Notes: generated by a model from the sequence alone, not told the origin. A DNA stretch of 9,210 nt from Branchiibius sp. NY16-3462-2 (GCF_001594145.1 NZ_LVCF01000011.1:1-9210), one strand, 5' to 3'. Numbered from the stretch's first letter, positions 1-5,655 are shown. A program made the numbers and translations.

Positions 1-130
1 CGGTTCGACGACGTCGACGGGTACCGGTTGACCGCGTTCGCGACCAACACCACCCGCGGGCAACTGGCGAACCTGGAGTTGCGGCACCGGCGGCGGGCGC
101 GGTGTGAGGACCGGATCCGGATCGCGAGAC
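1..130 (+). pseudogene. IS1380-family transposase, C-terminal-region fragment
   Basis: Reading frame 1 from the first base gives a stretch with the conserved signature of IS1380-type DDE transposases of actinobacteria: FDDVDGYRLTAFATNT, then QLANLELRHRRRARCEDRIR. The ELRHRRRARCEDRIR block lies near the last catalytic acidic residue of this family. In intact members the next residues are of the type AKDTGLxNLP. Here similarity stops after RIRIAR (about base 130) and the frame drifts through unrelated residues to a stop at 238-240. The 5' part lies outside the window, so it is unknown whether the N-terminus exists, but the 3' end is clearly missing. I call it a truncated, non-functional copy. 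No IS1380 terminal inverted repeat was recognised after it. Confidence 0.75.
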
Positions 131-415
131 CAGCGGTTAGCGAGGTGCACCCCCTCGTTTTTGGTTGCCGTGGGGGCCGGGCTCGGCGCAGTCACCGGGG
201 AGTCGGCGACCTTACCCTCACTTCCGTCGCCCACCCCTGATTGATAACGGCAACTTGCGAAGCCACCTTCCGAACCAAACCAGCGGACGAACCTGGCGCC
301 AGGCTTTCCTGGTCGGCTCGAGGGGCGCCGAGTTGAGCCGGTCGCGCGCGGGAGGGTCGTGATGAAGCATCGAGTCCGCGGGCCGCGGTCCCCATGCGGG
401 GTGTTCTTCTTCCCG
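131..415. other. Non-coding stretch between IS1380 remnant and TetR gene
   Basis: No recognisable gene was found here. Open frames crossing it give Arg/Ser/Pro-rich translations with no family resemblance. The only clear structure is a perfect 12-bp palindrome, cctggcgccagg, at 292-303. No tRNA, terminator with a T-run, or IS end could be identified. It lies downstream of the leftward TetR gene and after the rightward transposase remnant, so it probably contains the breakpoint where the IS1380 copy was truncated. Confidence 0.5.
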
Positions 416-1264
416 TCAGCTGGGGTGTTGTTGGAGTTGTTCTTCGATGCGGTCAAGGAGCAATTCCAGACCGCCACGGAACTCTTCTTCGAAGTGGTCT
501 TCGGTCAGACCCTCGCGTAGCCGGTGGATGAGCGGATATCGCTCTGGGTCAACGGCGATGAGGTCTTCGCTGGTGTCGCAGTCGGCGATGTCCTCGCGCT
601 GGCCCTCGGTGCGAGTGGGGCTGAGCGACCCCGGTACGGGGTCTGTGGAGTCCACAGGATCCCCTGGTCCGCCGTCATCTCCGGCCTGGAAGGACCCATC
701 ACCTGGTTTGGGATCCGCGATGACCATGGCGCTGGTCTCTAGAAGCAGGTATCCGAGGAGGAAGGAGTTGAAGCACCGATAGGTGTAGAGCACATGCTCA
801 TCGGAGAAACCGTCTCCAGCGAGGGTCTGCAACATCTGCTCGATCCAGCGCAGTGAGCGAAGGGGAGGGTTGATCCACGGGGCCTGTGGGGGCCTGGTGG
901 CCACCAAGGGAAAGGCGTGCGGGTGAGTGAGGGCATAGCGGCGTACCCCCCACGCGAGACTGGTGAGATAGGGCCGCCACTGTCCTGCGGCCGCCGCCGA
1001 TTCGATATCTGGGTCGTCATCGAGTTCGTCGACGATGTGGTCGACCACAGCGTCGAAAAGGTCTTCACGGTTGTCGACGTAGCGATACAACGTCATGACC
1101 TGCACATCCAACCGGCGAGCCACCGTCCGCATTGAGGCTGCCGCAATGCCTTGCTCGTCAACCAAGGCCAGGGTCTCGGTGATCAAGCGGTCGGCGGACA
1201 ACTTCCGACGGGGACCGGGGGCGTGTGGGTCCGTCCTCTTGATCACGATCCCTGCCCTCAACAC
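416..1264 (-). CDS. TetR/AcrR-family transcriptional repressor with long C-terminal domain
   Basis: Predicted DNA-binding repressor of 282 residues. The N-terminal TetR helix-turn-helix is clear at about residues 22-70: a first helix (KLSADRLITETLALVDEQG), then AASMRTVARRLDVQVMTLYRYVDNREDLFDAVVDHI, the classical recognition helix with its TLYRYV signature. The C-terminal half fits the TetR_C_1 type ligand-binding domain. A hydrophilic Asp/Gly/Pro-rich insert (about residues 184-235) precedes a last helix pair, making the protein longer than the usual 190-240 residues. The start is uncertain. GTG at 1264 gives the longest form, but GTG at 1246 (276 residues) is preceded by a purine-rich gagggcaggg stretch and may be the true start. 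It is transcribed divergently from the PRC-barrel gene, with a palindromic operator candidate between them. The ligand cannot be deduced. Confidence 0.9.
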   Translation of the reverse strand: MLRAGIVIKRTDPHAPGPRRKLSADRLITETLALVDEQGIAAASMRTVARRLDVQVMTLYRYVDNREDLFDAVVDHIVDELDDDPDIESAAAAGQWRPYLTSLAWGVRRYALTHPHAFPLVATRPPQAPWINPPLRSLRWIEQMLQTLAGDGFSDEHVLYTYRCFNSFLLGYLLLETSAMVIADPKPGDGSFQAGDDGGPGDPVDSTDPVPGSLSPTRTEGQREDIADCDTSEDLIAVDPERYPLIHRLREGLTEDHFEEEFRGGLELLLDRIEEQLQQHPS

Positions 1265-1316
1265 GCCGCTCTATATGGCACCTGCCGTTGGATATCGGCC
1301 CTTGATTGATGTGCAA

Positions 1317-1322
1317 ATTATA
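1317..1322 (-). promoter_or_regulatory. Candidate -10 box of the TetR gene
   Basis: On the minus strand this hexamer reads TATAAT, an exact sigma-70-type -10 box. It lies 52 bp upstream of the longest start and about 70 bp from the alternative GTG. No good -35 box is seen at 16-18 bp spacing, so activity is uncertain. Confidence 0.35.
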
Positions 1323-1367
1323 GCCACGGAGACAGGTATGGAGGCCTTGCGTCCTGCGGTGCATCGC

Positions 1368-1394
1368 GTACAGCGTATTTAATATACGGTGTAC
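1368..1394. promoter_or_regulatory. 27-bp palindromic operator candidate in the TetR/PRC-barrel intergenic region
   Basis: The left arm gtacagcgtat (1368-1378) and right arm atacggtgtac (1384-1394) are inverted repeats matching at 10 of 11 positions around a 5-bp AT-only spacer (ttaat). Length, symmetry and position between a TetR gene and its divergent neighbour are typical of a TetR-family operator. The right arm recurs as gtacggtgtac at 2439-2449, upstream of the Asp23 operon. The site overlaps a possible stress-sigma promoter facing the PRC-barrel gene (gtattt 1375-1380, 16 bp, gggtca 1397-1402). That it binds this particular repressor is inferred from position only. Confidence 0.6.
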
Positions 1395-1507
1395 ACGGGT
1401 CAGGCGGTCAGCGCTGGCCCCCGGGCCGGGAACCTCGTAGGACAATCCCGGGCCGGTTCCGTCGGTGGTGCGTCACCGAAACATCTCAATCCGTAAGGAC
1501 GACACAC

Positions 1508-2371
1508 GTGATCTCTGTAGAGCAGATTCAGTCCCTTATCGGCGGTGACGCCGTCGACCCCAGTGATGCCAAGATTGGCTCCATTGGCCAGGTGTACCTG
1601 GACGACCAGTCCGGTCAGCCTGCGTGGGTGACGGTCAAGACCGGCTTGTTCGGTACATCCGAGACGTTCGTTCCCCTCAATGATGCCGAGGCGGACGGGG
1701 ACGCCCTCAAGGTTCCTTACACCAAGGACAAGGTTAAGGACGCTCCTCGGATCGACGCTGACCAGCATCTGGGGGTGGACCAACAGCAGAAACTGTACGA
1801 GTACTACGGGCTGGCCTACGGCCATGACACTGCGAAGACCGGCCAAGAGCAGGGTGAGTTCGGGAATGTCGGCATCCCGCGGGGCCGGGAAAGCCAGGAC
1901 GACGACGGGGCCGGCGAACGGCGCAGGGACCTGGCGGGCGAGCCGGGAGTCAAGGGCCGGGACACTTCCGGTCCGACCACCGACCAGGCCATGACGCGCT
2001 CGGAGGAGCAGCTAAACGTGGGCACGGAGAAAGTGGAGACTGGGCGGGCTCGGTTGCGCAAATACATCGTGACCGAGAACGTCACCACCACGGTCCCGGT
2101 CAGCCACGAAGAGGTGCGGGTAGTGCGCGAACCGATCACCGAGCAGAACCGCGGCGACGCGATTGTCGGCGGTGACCTAACCGAGGAGGAGCACGAGGTC
2201 ACACTGCACGCCGAGCGTCCCGTGGTCGAGAAGGAGACCGTGCCAGTCGAGCGGGTCAGGCTGGACACCGAGACCGTCGCCGGTGAGCAGGAAGTCACCG
2301 AAGAAGTCCGCAAGGAAAAGATCGAGACCGACGCCGACGCCACGGCGCGGCAAGGTCGCGACGACCGCTGA
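1508..2371 (+). CDS. PRC-barrel domain plus DUF2382 stress-type protein
   Basis: Predicted soluble, very charged protein of 287 residues. Residues 1-80 form a PRC-barrel: a short N-terminal helix, then AKIGSIGQVYLDDQSGQPAW, VTVKTGLFGTSETFVPL and ALKVPYTKDKVKDAPRID, the usual beta-rich pattern. A hydrophilic linker (about 105-160) leads to a DUF2382 (YsnF/AvaK-like) domain at about 165-275, recognised by RLRKYIVTENVTTTVPVSHE, EEVRVVREPI and the glutamate-rich tail. This architecture is common in actinobacteria and often linked to general stress, but its molecular role is not established. The GTG start is chosen because aaggac at 1495-1500 lies 7 bp upstream and the PRC barrel begins immediately after it. 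It has no membrane segment or signal peptide. It is divergent from the TetR gene and precedes the Asp23 operon in the same direction. Confidence 0.9.
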   Translation: MISVEQIQSLIGGDAVDPSDAKIGSIGQVYLDDQSGQPAWVTVKTGLFGTSETFVPLNDAEADGDALKVPYTKDKVKDAPRIDADQHLGVDQQQKLYEYYGLAYGHDTAKTGQEQGEFGNVGIPRGRESQDDDGAGERRRDLAGEPGVKGRDTSGPTTDQAMTRSEEQLNVGTEKVETGRARLRKYIVTENVTTTVPVSHEEVRVVREPITEQNRGDAIVGGDLTEEEHEVTLHAERPVVEKETVPVERVRLDTETVAGEQEVTEEVRKEKIETDADATARQGRDDR

Positions 2372-2396
2372 ACGCGGCCTCATCGCATCCGGGGAG

Positions 2397-2418
2397 CCGC
2401 TCTGGTCCGCAGGAGCGG
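2397..2418 (+). terminator. Weak hairpin after the PRC-barrel gene
   Basis: Six-bp inverted repeat, ccgctc (2397-2402) and gagcgg (2413-2418), with a 10-nt loop, 25 bp after the PRC-barrel stop codon. No T-run follows, so it could be a weak terminator or incidental. Confidence 0.25.
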
Positions 2419-2438
2419 GCAACTGATAAAACAAACCT

Positions 2439-2449
2439 GTACGGTGTAC
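2439..2449. promoter_or_regulatory. Half-operator repeat upstream of the Asp23 operon
   Basis: The sequence gtacggtgtac shares the 10-mer tacggtgtac with the right arm of the palindrome at 1368-1394. No matching left arm is present at the expected distance, so it is a half-site, although gtac-ggt-gtac is itself internally symmetric. It lies 57 bp upstream of the ATG of the first operon gene, where a promoter would be expected. It may be a second target of the same regulator or part of a shared promoter element. Confidence 0.4.
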
Positions 2450-2491
2450 GCAGGCCCTGGGCCGCACCGAACACATCAGCCATCTCAGCAC

Positions 2492-2498
2492 GGAAAGG
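2492..2498 (+). promoter_or_regulatory. Ribosome binding site deciding the Asp23 gene start
   Basis: ggaaagg lies 8 bp before the ATG at 2507. The in-frame upstream GTG at 2444 has no such site and would sit inside the half-operator, so the ATG is preferred. Confidence 0.65.
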
Positions 2499-2506
2499 TA
2501 TCGCGC

Positions 2507-3013
2507 ATGACTGACACGCACGGCAATTCCTCGTCCGACATCGCCGCGTCTGACGCCGCAAAGTCCACCACTCGCAAGCACGGGTCGGAGGTGTCGTCGC
2601 GAGAGGACGACAGCCCCTTAGTGACGTCCCAGGGGCGCACATCGATCGCAGACACGGTGGTGGCGAAGATCGCTGGGATCGCCACCCGGGAGGTGTCAGG
2701 GGTGCATGAACTCGGGGGTGGCGCAGCCCGTGTGGTCGGCGCCCTGCGGGACAGGATTCCCGGTTCGCGGACCAACTACTCCCAGGGAGTGACGGTGGAG
2801 GTTGGTGAACGCCAGGCCGCGGTCGACCTCGACCTGGTCTCCGAATACGGCGTGGCTATCGCCGACCTCGCGGCGGGGGTTCGCCGCAATGTGATCAGCA
2901 CGGTCGAGGCGATGACAGGACTGGAGGTCACCGAGGTCAACATCACCGTCCATGACGTGTTCCTCGACGACGGCAGCGAGGATGACTCTCAACAGCAATC
3001 ACGTGTCGAGTGA
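2507..3013 (+). CDS. Asp23/Gls24-family envelope stress response protein
   Basis: Protein of 168 residues. After a disordered Ser/Asp-rich leader (1-36), residues 37-152 carry the full Asp23/Gls24 domain: GRTSIADTVVAKIAGIATREVSGV, a short glycine-rich segment, VTVEVGERQAAVDLDLVSEYG, then VRRNVISTVEAMTGLEVTEVNITVHDV. Family knowledge: in Staphylococcus, Asp23 is an abundant cytoplasmic protein anchored at the membrane by AmaP and tied to cell-envelope stress. It has no membrane segment of its own. It heads an operon of seven co-directional genes and overlaps the next gene by 32 bp, so they are probably translationally coupled. An ORF from an upstream GTG (2444) exists, but the ATG has the ribosome binding site. 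It is the best conserved of the Asp23-like products here. Confidence 0.92.
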   Translation: MTDTHGNSSSDIAASDAAKSTTRKHGSEVSSREDDSPLVTSQGRTSIADTVVAKIAGIATREVSGVHELGGGAARVVGALRDRIPGSRTNYSQGVTVEVGERQAAVDLDLVSEYGVAIADLAAGVRRNVISTVEAMTGLEVTEVNITVHDVFLDDGSEDDSQQQSRVE

Positions 3014-3320
3014 GGGGGTCGGGGGTGGATCCGCACGGCCGGAGCTCGTTGATGCGATCGCCCAGGCTGTGTTGGCCACCCCCGGCGTGCAGGGTCTGCA
3101 CTCCGGCAGGTTCGGTGAGGTGGCCACATATTTGCCCGGCCGCCGGGTCGCCGGGGTTCGCACCGCAGAATCCGGGTCTGACATCCACATCGTGGTCGCA
3201 TGGGGCCACCCGGTGCCGGCCACGGCTGACGCCGTCCGAGCCGCGGTGCAACGGGTGGCCCCCGGCCGCATCGACGTGACCGTTGAAGATGTCGCCGCCC
3301 CCGACGAGTCCCTACGATGA
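2982..3320 (+). CDS. Short Asp23-like protein, second gene of the envelope-stress operon
   Basis: Small soluble protein of 112 residues. It follows the Asp23 layout in reduced form: a helix (ARPELVDAIAQAVLATPGVQGLH), a loop segment GRFGEVATYLPGRRVAGVR, a beta strand DIHIVVAWGHPVPA, a helix TADAVRAAVQRVAP and the terminal strand GRIDVTVEDV. The match to Asp23 is structural in pattern rather than close in sequence. Similar short proteins occur in actinobacterial Asp23 loci. It overlaps the upstream gene by 32 bp and the next by 4 bp (ATGA). The start is uncertain: ATG at 2982 has poor ribosome-binding context, and GTG at 3003 would give a 105-residue form; the domain begins after both. An ATG at 2952 looks too deep inside the upstream gene. 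Confidence 0.75.
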   Translation: MTLNSNHVSSEGVGGGSARPELVDAIAQAVLATPGVQGLHSGRFGEVATYLPGRRVAGVRTAESGSDIHIVVAWGHPVPATADAVRAAVQRVAPGRIDVTVEDVAAPDESLR

Positions 3321-3619
3321 CGCGTGACGCGCCCCGCAATGCTGCGCACGCCGCCGCGCGGCGTGCGGTGGCGCGTCGCCTGCACCCCGACCTGGGGGGA
3401 GATCCGCAGGAGTACCTAGCTGCCATGGAACGCGTGGATCGGCAGTTCGGTACCACGTCGTCCGGTGGGCTACGGCAGGCGGCGTCCGCCCCGCCCTATG
3501 TGGTCCGCCGCAGCTCGTCACTTTCTTCAGTTCAAAAAGGGACACGCGGCGCCGTTCGCGCGATCCGTGGGGTACTGCCCCGCGGCTGGCCCGGGGCACG
3601 CCGGTACGGCCGACTGTAA
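3317..3619 (+). CDS. Small J-domain-like protein with HPD motif
   Basis: Basic protein of 100 residues. Residues 5-45 resemble helix II, HPD loop and helix III of a DnaJ J domain: NAAHAAARRAVARRLHPDLG, then GDPQEYLAAMERVDRQF, with HPD at 23-25. Helix I of a normal J domain (the YYxxLGV part) is absent, and no zinc-finger or substrate domain follows. The rest is a Ser/Arg-rich, probably disordered basic tail. In the J-domain family the HPD loop stimulates Hsp70 (DnaK) ATPase, so this could recruit a chaperone to the Asp23 complex, which is inference. It is coupled to the upstream gene by a 4-bp ATGA overlap and followed by a 55-bp gap. The HPD could be coincidental, but the match on both sides makes a J-like fold likely. 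Confidence 0.65.
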   Translation: MTRDAPRNAAHAAARRAVARRLHPDLGGDPQEYLAAMERVDRQFGTTSSGGLRQAASAPPYVVRRSSSLSSVQKGTRGAVRAIRGVLPRGWPGARRYGRL

Positions 3620-3674
3620 GCCTCGTCCATCCCCCTGGGGTCCAACACCTCATCCCTCGCAAGGAGAACTACTC

Positions 3675-3851
3675 ATGAACCGATCTGCCCTTGGACTTCT
3701 CGCCGGCCTGTTGATGGCCATTGCCATCGCCGTCGACGGCTTCTCCGGATTCTTGCTCGCATTGGTGCTCGGCGTGCTCGGGTTCGCCGTGGGCGCGTAC
3801 CTCGAAGGCGAGCTAGACCTGTCGGCATTGGCCCGCGGCAAGCGTGGCTGA
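3675..3851 (+). CDS. Small two-TM membrane protein, DUF2273-like
   Basis: Protein of 58 residues made almost entirely of two hydrophobic helices, about residues 4-22 (SALGLLAGLLMAIAIAVDG) and 25-44 (FLLALVLGVLGFAVGAYLEG), ending in an acidic then basic tail (ELDLSALARGKRG). Size, two-helix layout and position among Asp23 genes match DUF2273-type small integral membrane proteins that accompany Asp23 and AmaP; the function is unknown. The ATG is firmly set by aaggag at 3661-3666, 8 bp upstream. An ORF reading from 3465 in the same frame is only an open extension without a ribosome site. It overlaps the next gene by 8 bp. Confidence 0.8.
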   Translation: MNRSALGLLAGLLMAIAIAVDGFSGFLLALVLGVLGFAVGAYLEGELDLSALARGKRG

Positions 3852-4233
3852 CGTCCATTCCGGCGGCGTTCCCGATACTCAGGACGCGGCCGAGCGCGGC
3901 ACCCTGGACGTGCGAGCGGCGGCCATCGAGCACCTGGCCGAACACATCGCCCAGGGGGTGCCCGGCACGGTGACCCACCGTTCCGGGCTGGATAAGCTCC
4001 GCGGGCGGGGTTTCCCAAACGCGCAGGTCACGATCCGCGGTGCCGCCAGCTGGATCACCCTCGAGATAGCCGTGGCCTGGCCCGGGCCCGTTGAAAAGAT
4101 CGCTGCGCACGTCCGAGATCAGGTGCGTGCCGACACCAGCCGGTTATCAGGTAGCCAGGTGCGGCGCGTGGACGTCACCGTCCACGTGCTAACGGCCGAC
4201 CAATTCGAGACCACTGAAAGGCGGGTTCGATGA
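3844..4233 (+). CDS. Second short Asp23-like protein
   Basis: Soluble protein of 129 residues with a recognisable Asp23-type pattern: a first helix (LDVRAAAIEHLAEHIAQGVPGT), a Gly/Arg loop (SGLDKLRGRGFPNAQVTIRG), a strand SWITLEIAVAWPGP, a helix VEKIAAHVRDQVRADTSRL and a final strand VRRVDVTVHVL. It shares the helix, then AVAWPxP-like strand, then VDVTV-like end strand with the 2982-3320 product (IHIVVAWGHP, then RIDVTV), suggesting the two are ancient duplicates. The GTG start at 3844 overlaps the preceding stop by 8 bp. The TGA is shared with the next ATG (ATGA). It has no membrane segment, so it presumably acts with the membrane proteins encoded on either side. Confidence 0.8.
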   Translation: MADVHSGGVPDTQDAAERGTLDVRAAAIEHLAEHIAQGVPGTVTHRSGLDKLRGRGFPNAQVTIRGAASWITLEIAVAWPGPVEKIAAHVRDQVRADTSRLSGSQVRRVDVTVHVLTADQFETTERRVR

Positions 4234-4769
4234 ACCCCAAGGACACCCCCAGGGCCGCGCCGGTAGCCGCGGTGACCGGGTGCTTGGTGGCCTTCTTGCT
4301 CATCGCGTTGGCCGTGGTCGGGATCCACGACCTGGCAGTCACCCAGCACTGGTCACGCGGACGCTCCTGGTCCCGCGACGCGATCGAGGCAGTCGATGGC
4401 GCCACCCGCGCCGACTGGGTCGTCCCCTTAGCGGTCATCACGCTCCTCATCGGAGTGGTGCTGCTCTACGCAGCACTCAAACCCCGCCGCGCCACCCACC
4501 GCCCGGTCCCCGACGAGAGCGACGCGGCCGACGTGTGGATCAGCCCGGCGGCGCTAAGCCAGTTGGCCACTGCCGCCGCTGAGGACGTACCCGGTGTGTT
4601 ACAAGCCCATTCCAGGGTAACCGCGCGTCGGATTAGAGTCAGTCTGCATACCACACCCGGATCAGACCGGGACCAGATCACCCAGACCGCGACCCAAAGC
4701 ATCAGCGACCGTGTCGGCGCGCTGAGCGACCTTCCGGTGACGGTCCAGGCACAGGAGGCCAAGGCATGA
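4230..4769 (+). CDS. DUF6286-type membrane protein with cytoplasmic Asp23-like tail
   Basis: Predicted membrane protein of 179 residues. The first transmembrane helix is at about 11-33 (VTGCLVAFLLIALAVVGI) and the second at about 63-83 (WVVPLAVITLLIGVVLLYAA), joined by a roughly 30-residue loop containing WSRGRSWSRDAIEAVDGATR. The remaining 95 residues are soluble and start with DVWISPAALSQLATAAAEDV, followed by PGV, then RIRVSLHTTPG and LPVTVQ. This repeats the helix, PGV, strand, helix, strand pattern of Asp23 domains. The layout fits the DUF6286 family found in actinobacterial Asp23 loci. The Arg-rich KPRR after helix 2 suggests both ends are cytoplasmic. It overlaps both neighbours by 4 bp (ATGA). 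Probably a membrane tether for the soluble Asp23 proteins (inference). Confidence 0.78.
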   Translation: MNPKDTPRAAPVAAVTGCLVAFLLIALAVVGIHDLAVTQHWSRGRSWSRDAIEAVDGATRADWVVPLAVITLLIGVVLLYAALKPRRATHRPVPDESDAADVWISPAALSQLATAAAEDVPGVLQAHSRVTARRIRVSLHTTPGSDRDQITQTATQSISDRVGALSDLPVTVQAQEAKA

Positions 4770-5347
4770 GCCGAGCCCCGTACAAGATCGACCGGCTCGC
4801 CACAATCGTGGTCGCGATACTGATGCTGGCCCTAGGATTAGTGCTGCTCGACTGGCGTTACCACCTGGTGCTGCACGGGTACCCCAAGCAGATCTCGTTG
4901 GGATCGTTGGCGATCTGGGCCGATACCAGCTGGTGGGCATGGGCCTTCGCCGCGATCACCCTGCTCCTGGGTGTGCTGGGTTTGTGGTGGCTACTGGCGC
5001 ACCTGCGGCGCAACACCATCAAAGCGACCAAGATGCCCCAAAGCGGCCCGCAGGGGACGATCACCATGGACACTTCCTCGCTGGCGAACGCCATCGCGCA
5101 AACCCTGCAGGACGCCGGACCGTTCAGCTCGGTGGCGGCTAACGCCACCCAGGACGGGCGGGCCACCACCGTGCTGGTTAACGCCTACCCCGACCAACAA
5201 ACCGACGGCCCCAGCATCATCCAAGCCATCCAGGAAATGCGTGCGCATCTACGCTCGGCGTTCCCTGACCACGGAGTGAGTGCTCGCGTCCTCATCGCTC
5301 GACCCCGGGGCTCCGGCAAATCCAGCGCATCCGCCCGGGTGCGTTAA
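4766..5347 (+). CDS. amaP: AmaP-like alkaline shock membrane anchor protein
   Basis: Predicted membrane protein of 193 residues and last gene of the operon. Two transmembrane helices, about 10-28 (RLATIVVAILMLALGLVLLD) and 58-79 (AFAAITLLLGVLGLWWLLAH), are separated by a loop of about 30 residues, and a basic segment (RRNTIKATK) follows. Residues 98-180 form a soluble domain (GTITMDTSSLANAIAQTLQD, then ATTVLVNAYPDQ, then IIQAIQEMRAHLRSAF and VSARVLIARP) with the Asp23-like helix-strand-helix-strand order. Size and topology match AmaP, which in firmicutes anchors Asp23 at the membrane. Overall sequence similarity to the firmicute protein is low, so the name is based on architecture and locus. 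It overlaps the upstream gene by 4 bp. Confidence 0.75.
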   Translation: MSRAPYKIDRLATIVVAILMLALGLVLLDWRYHLVLHGYPKQISLGSLAIWADTSWWAWAFAAITLLLGVLGLWWLLAHLRRNTIKATKMPQSGPQGTITMDTSSLANAIAQTLQDAGPFSSVAANATQDGRATTVLVNAYPDQQTDGPSIIQAIQEMRAHLRSAFPDHGVSARVLIARPRGSGKSSASARVR

Positions 5348-5464
5348 TCACTCAGAGTCTGATGAGTGAAACGAAGGACCACACCGCGGCCGCCGAGTGG
5401 GCCGAGGGGCAACGACGGCGACCCCGATAACGCTAGACGCACATACCTGCTATTCGAATACCCG

Positions 5465-5477
5465 GTGTTGACAACAC
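5465..5477. repeat. Short perfect palindrome
   Basis: gtgttg (5465-5470) and caacac (5472-5477) are perfect inverted repeats around a single central base. It is adjacent to the long hairpin that starts at 5480. It could be a protein-binding site; no partner is evident. Confidence 0.35.
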
Positions 5478-5479
5478 TC

Positions 5480-5519
5480 GCCGGATGCCTCTCAGGTGGT
5501 TTCCCCAGAGGCATCCGGC
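5480..5519 (+). terminator. Perfect 13-bp-stem inverted repeat, likely operon terminator
   Basis: The left arm gccggatgcctct (5480-5492) and right arm agaggcatccggc (5507-5519) are fully complementary around a 14-nt loop. It lies about 130 bp after the AmaP-like stop codon. No T-run follows, but strong hairpins without U-tracts are commonly proposed as terminators in high-GC actinobacteria. Alternatives are a recombination or regulator site belonging to the truncated recombinase next door. Confidence 0.55.
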
Positions 5520-5634
5520 CAACCTACCGATGCCCACCGATGACCGCGTCGTTCGCGGTCCAACAGGCGTCAAACTCGTAGCCCGAACCCTGCGAAAACC
5601 AAGCCGTGCACCCGCGGAAACGGTTGAGCGCTTT

Positions 5635-5655
5635 GGGCAGAGCCCCAGCCTTTTT
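5635..5655 (+). terminator. Weak hairpin followed by T5
   Basis: gggc (5635-5638) and gccc (5642-5645) form a 4-bp stem with a 3-nt loop, followed after cagcc by five T (5651-5655). The T-run abuts the stop codon of the leftward recombinase remnant, so it could end rightward transcription from the operon. The short stem makes it doubtful. Confidence 0.25.

Larger units (their letters stand above)
5348..5654. other. Non-coding region after the envelope-stress operon
   Basis: No convincing gene. A 22-codon ORF at 5362-5430 begins MSETKDHTAAAEWAE, faintly like the N-terminus of small actinobacterial antitoxin-type proteins, but it has no ribosome site and stops at once, so at best it is a remnant. 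The open frame at 5366-5581 has no family resemblance. The region holds a short palindrome (5465-5477), a strong inverted repeat (5480-5519) and a weak hairpin plus T5 (5635-5655), listed separately. Confidence 0.5.

Noticed and set aside
131..240. Open tail of the IS1380 frame to the stop at 238-240 as part of a working transposase
   Set aside because: Sequence after RIRIAR no longer resembles the family; it is out-of-family read-through.
1816..2343. Long antisense ORF within the PRC-barrel gene (175 codons)
   Set aside because: Ser/Thr/Val-rich translation without family features, a typical antisense shadow in high-GC DNA.
2952..2981. ATG at 2952 as start of the second operon gene
   Set aside because: It would overlap the Asp23 gene by 62 bp with no ribosome site, and the extra residues are not domain-like.
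3465..3674. Longer N-terminal extension of the DUF2273-like protein
   Set aside because: The extension is Pro/Arg-rich shadow of the J-like gene. The ATG at 3675 has an aaggag site and the protein then begins directly with its first TM helix.
5366..5581. 71-residue ORF after the operon
   Set aside because: No ribosome site or family resemblance, and it runs through the strong inverted repeat.
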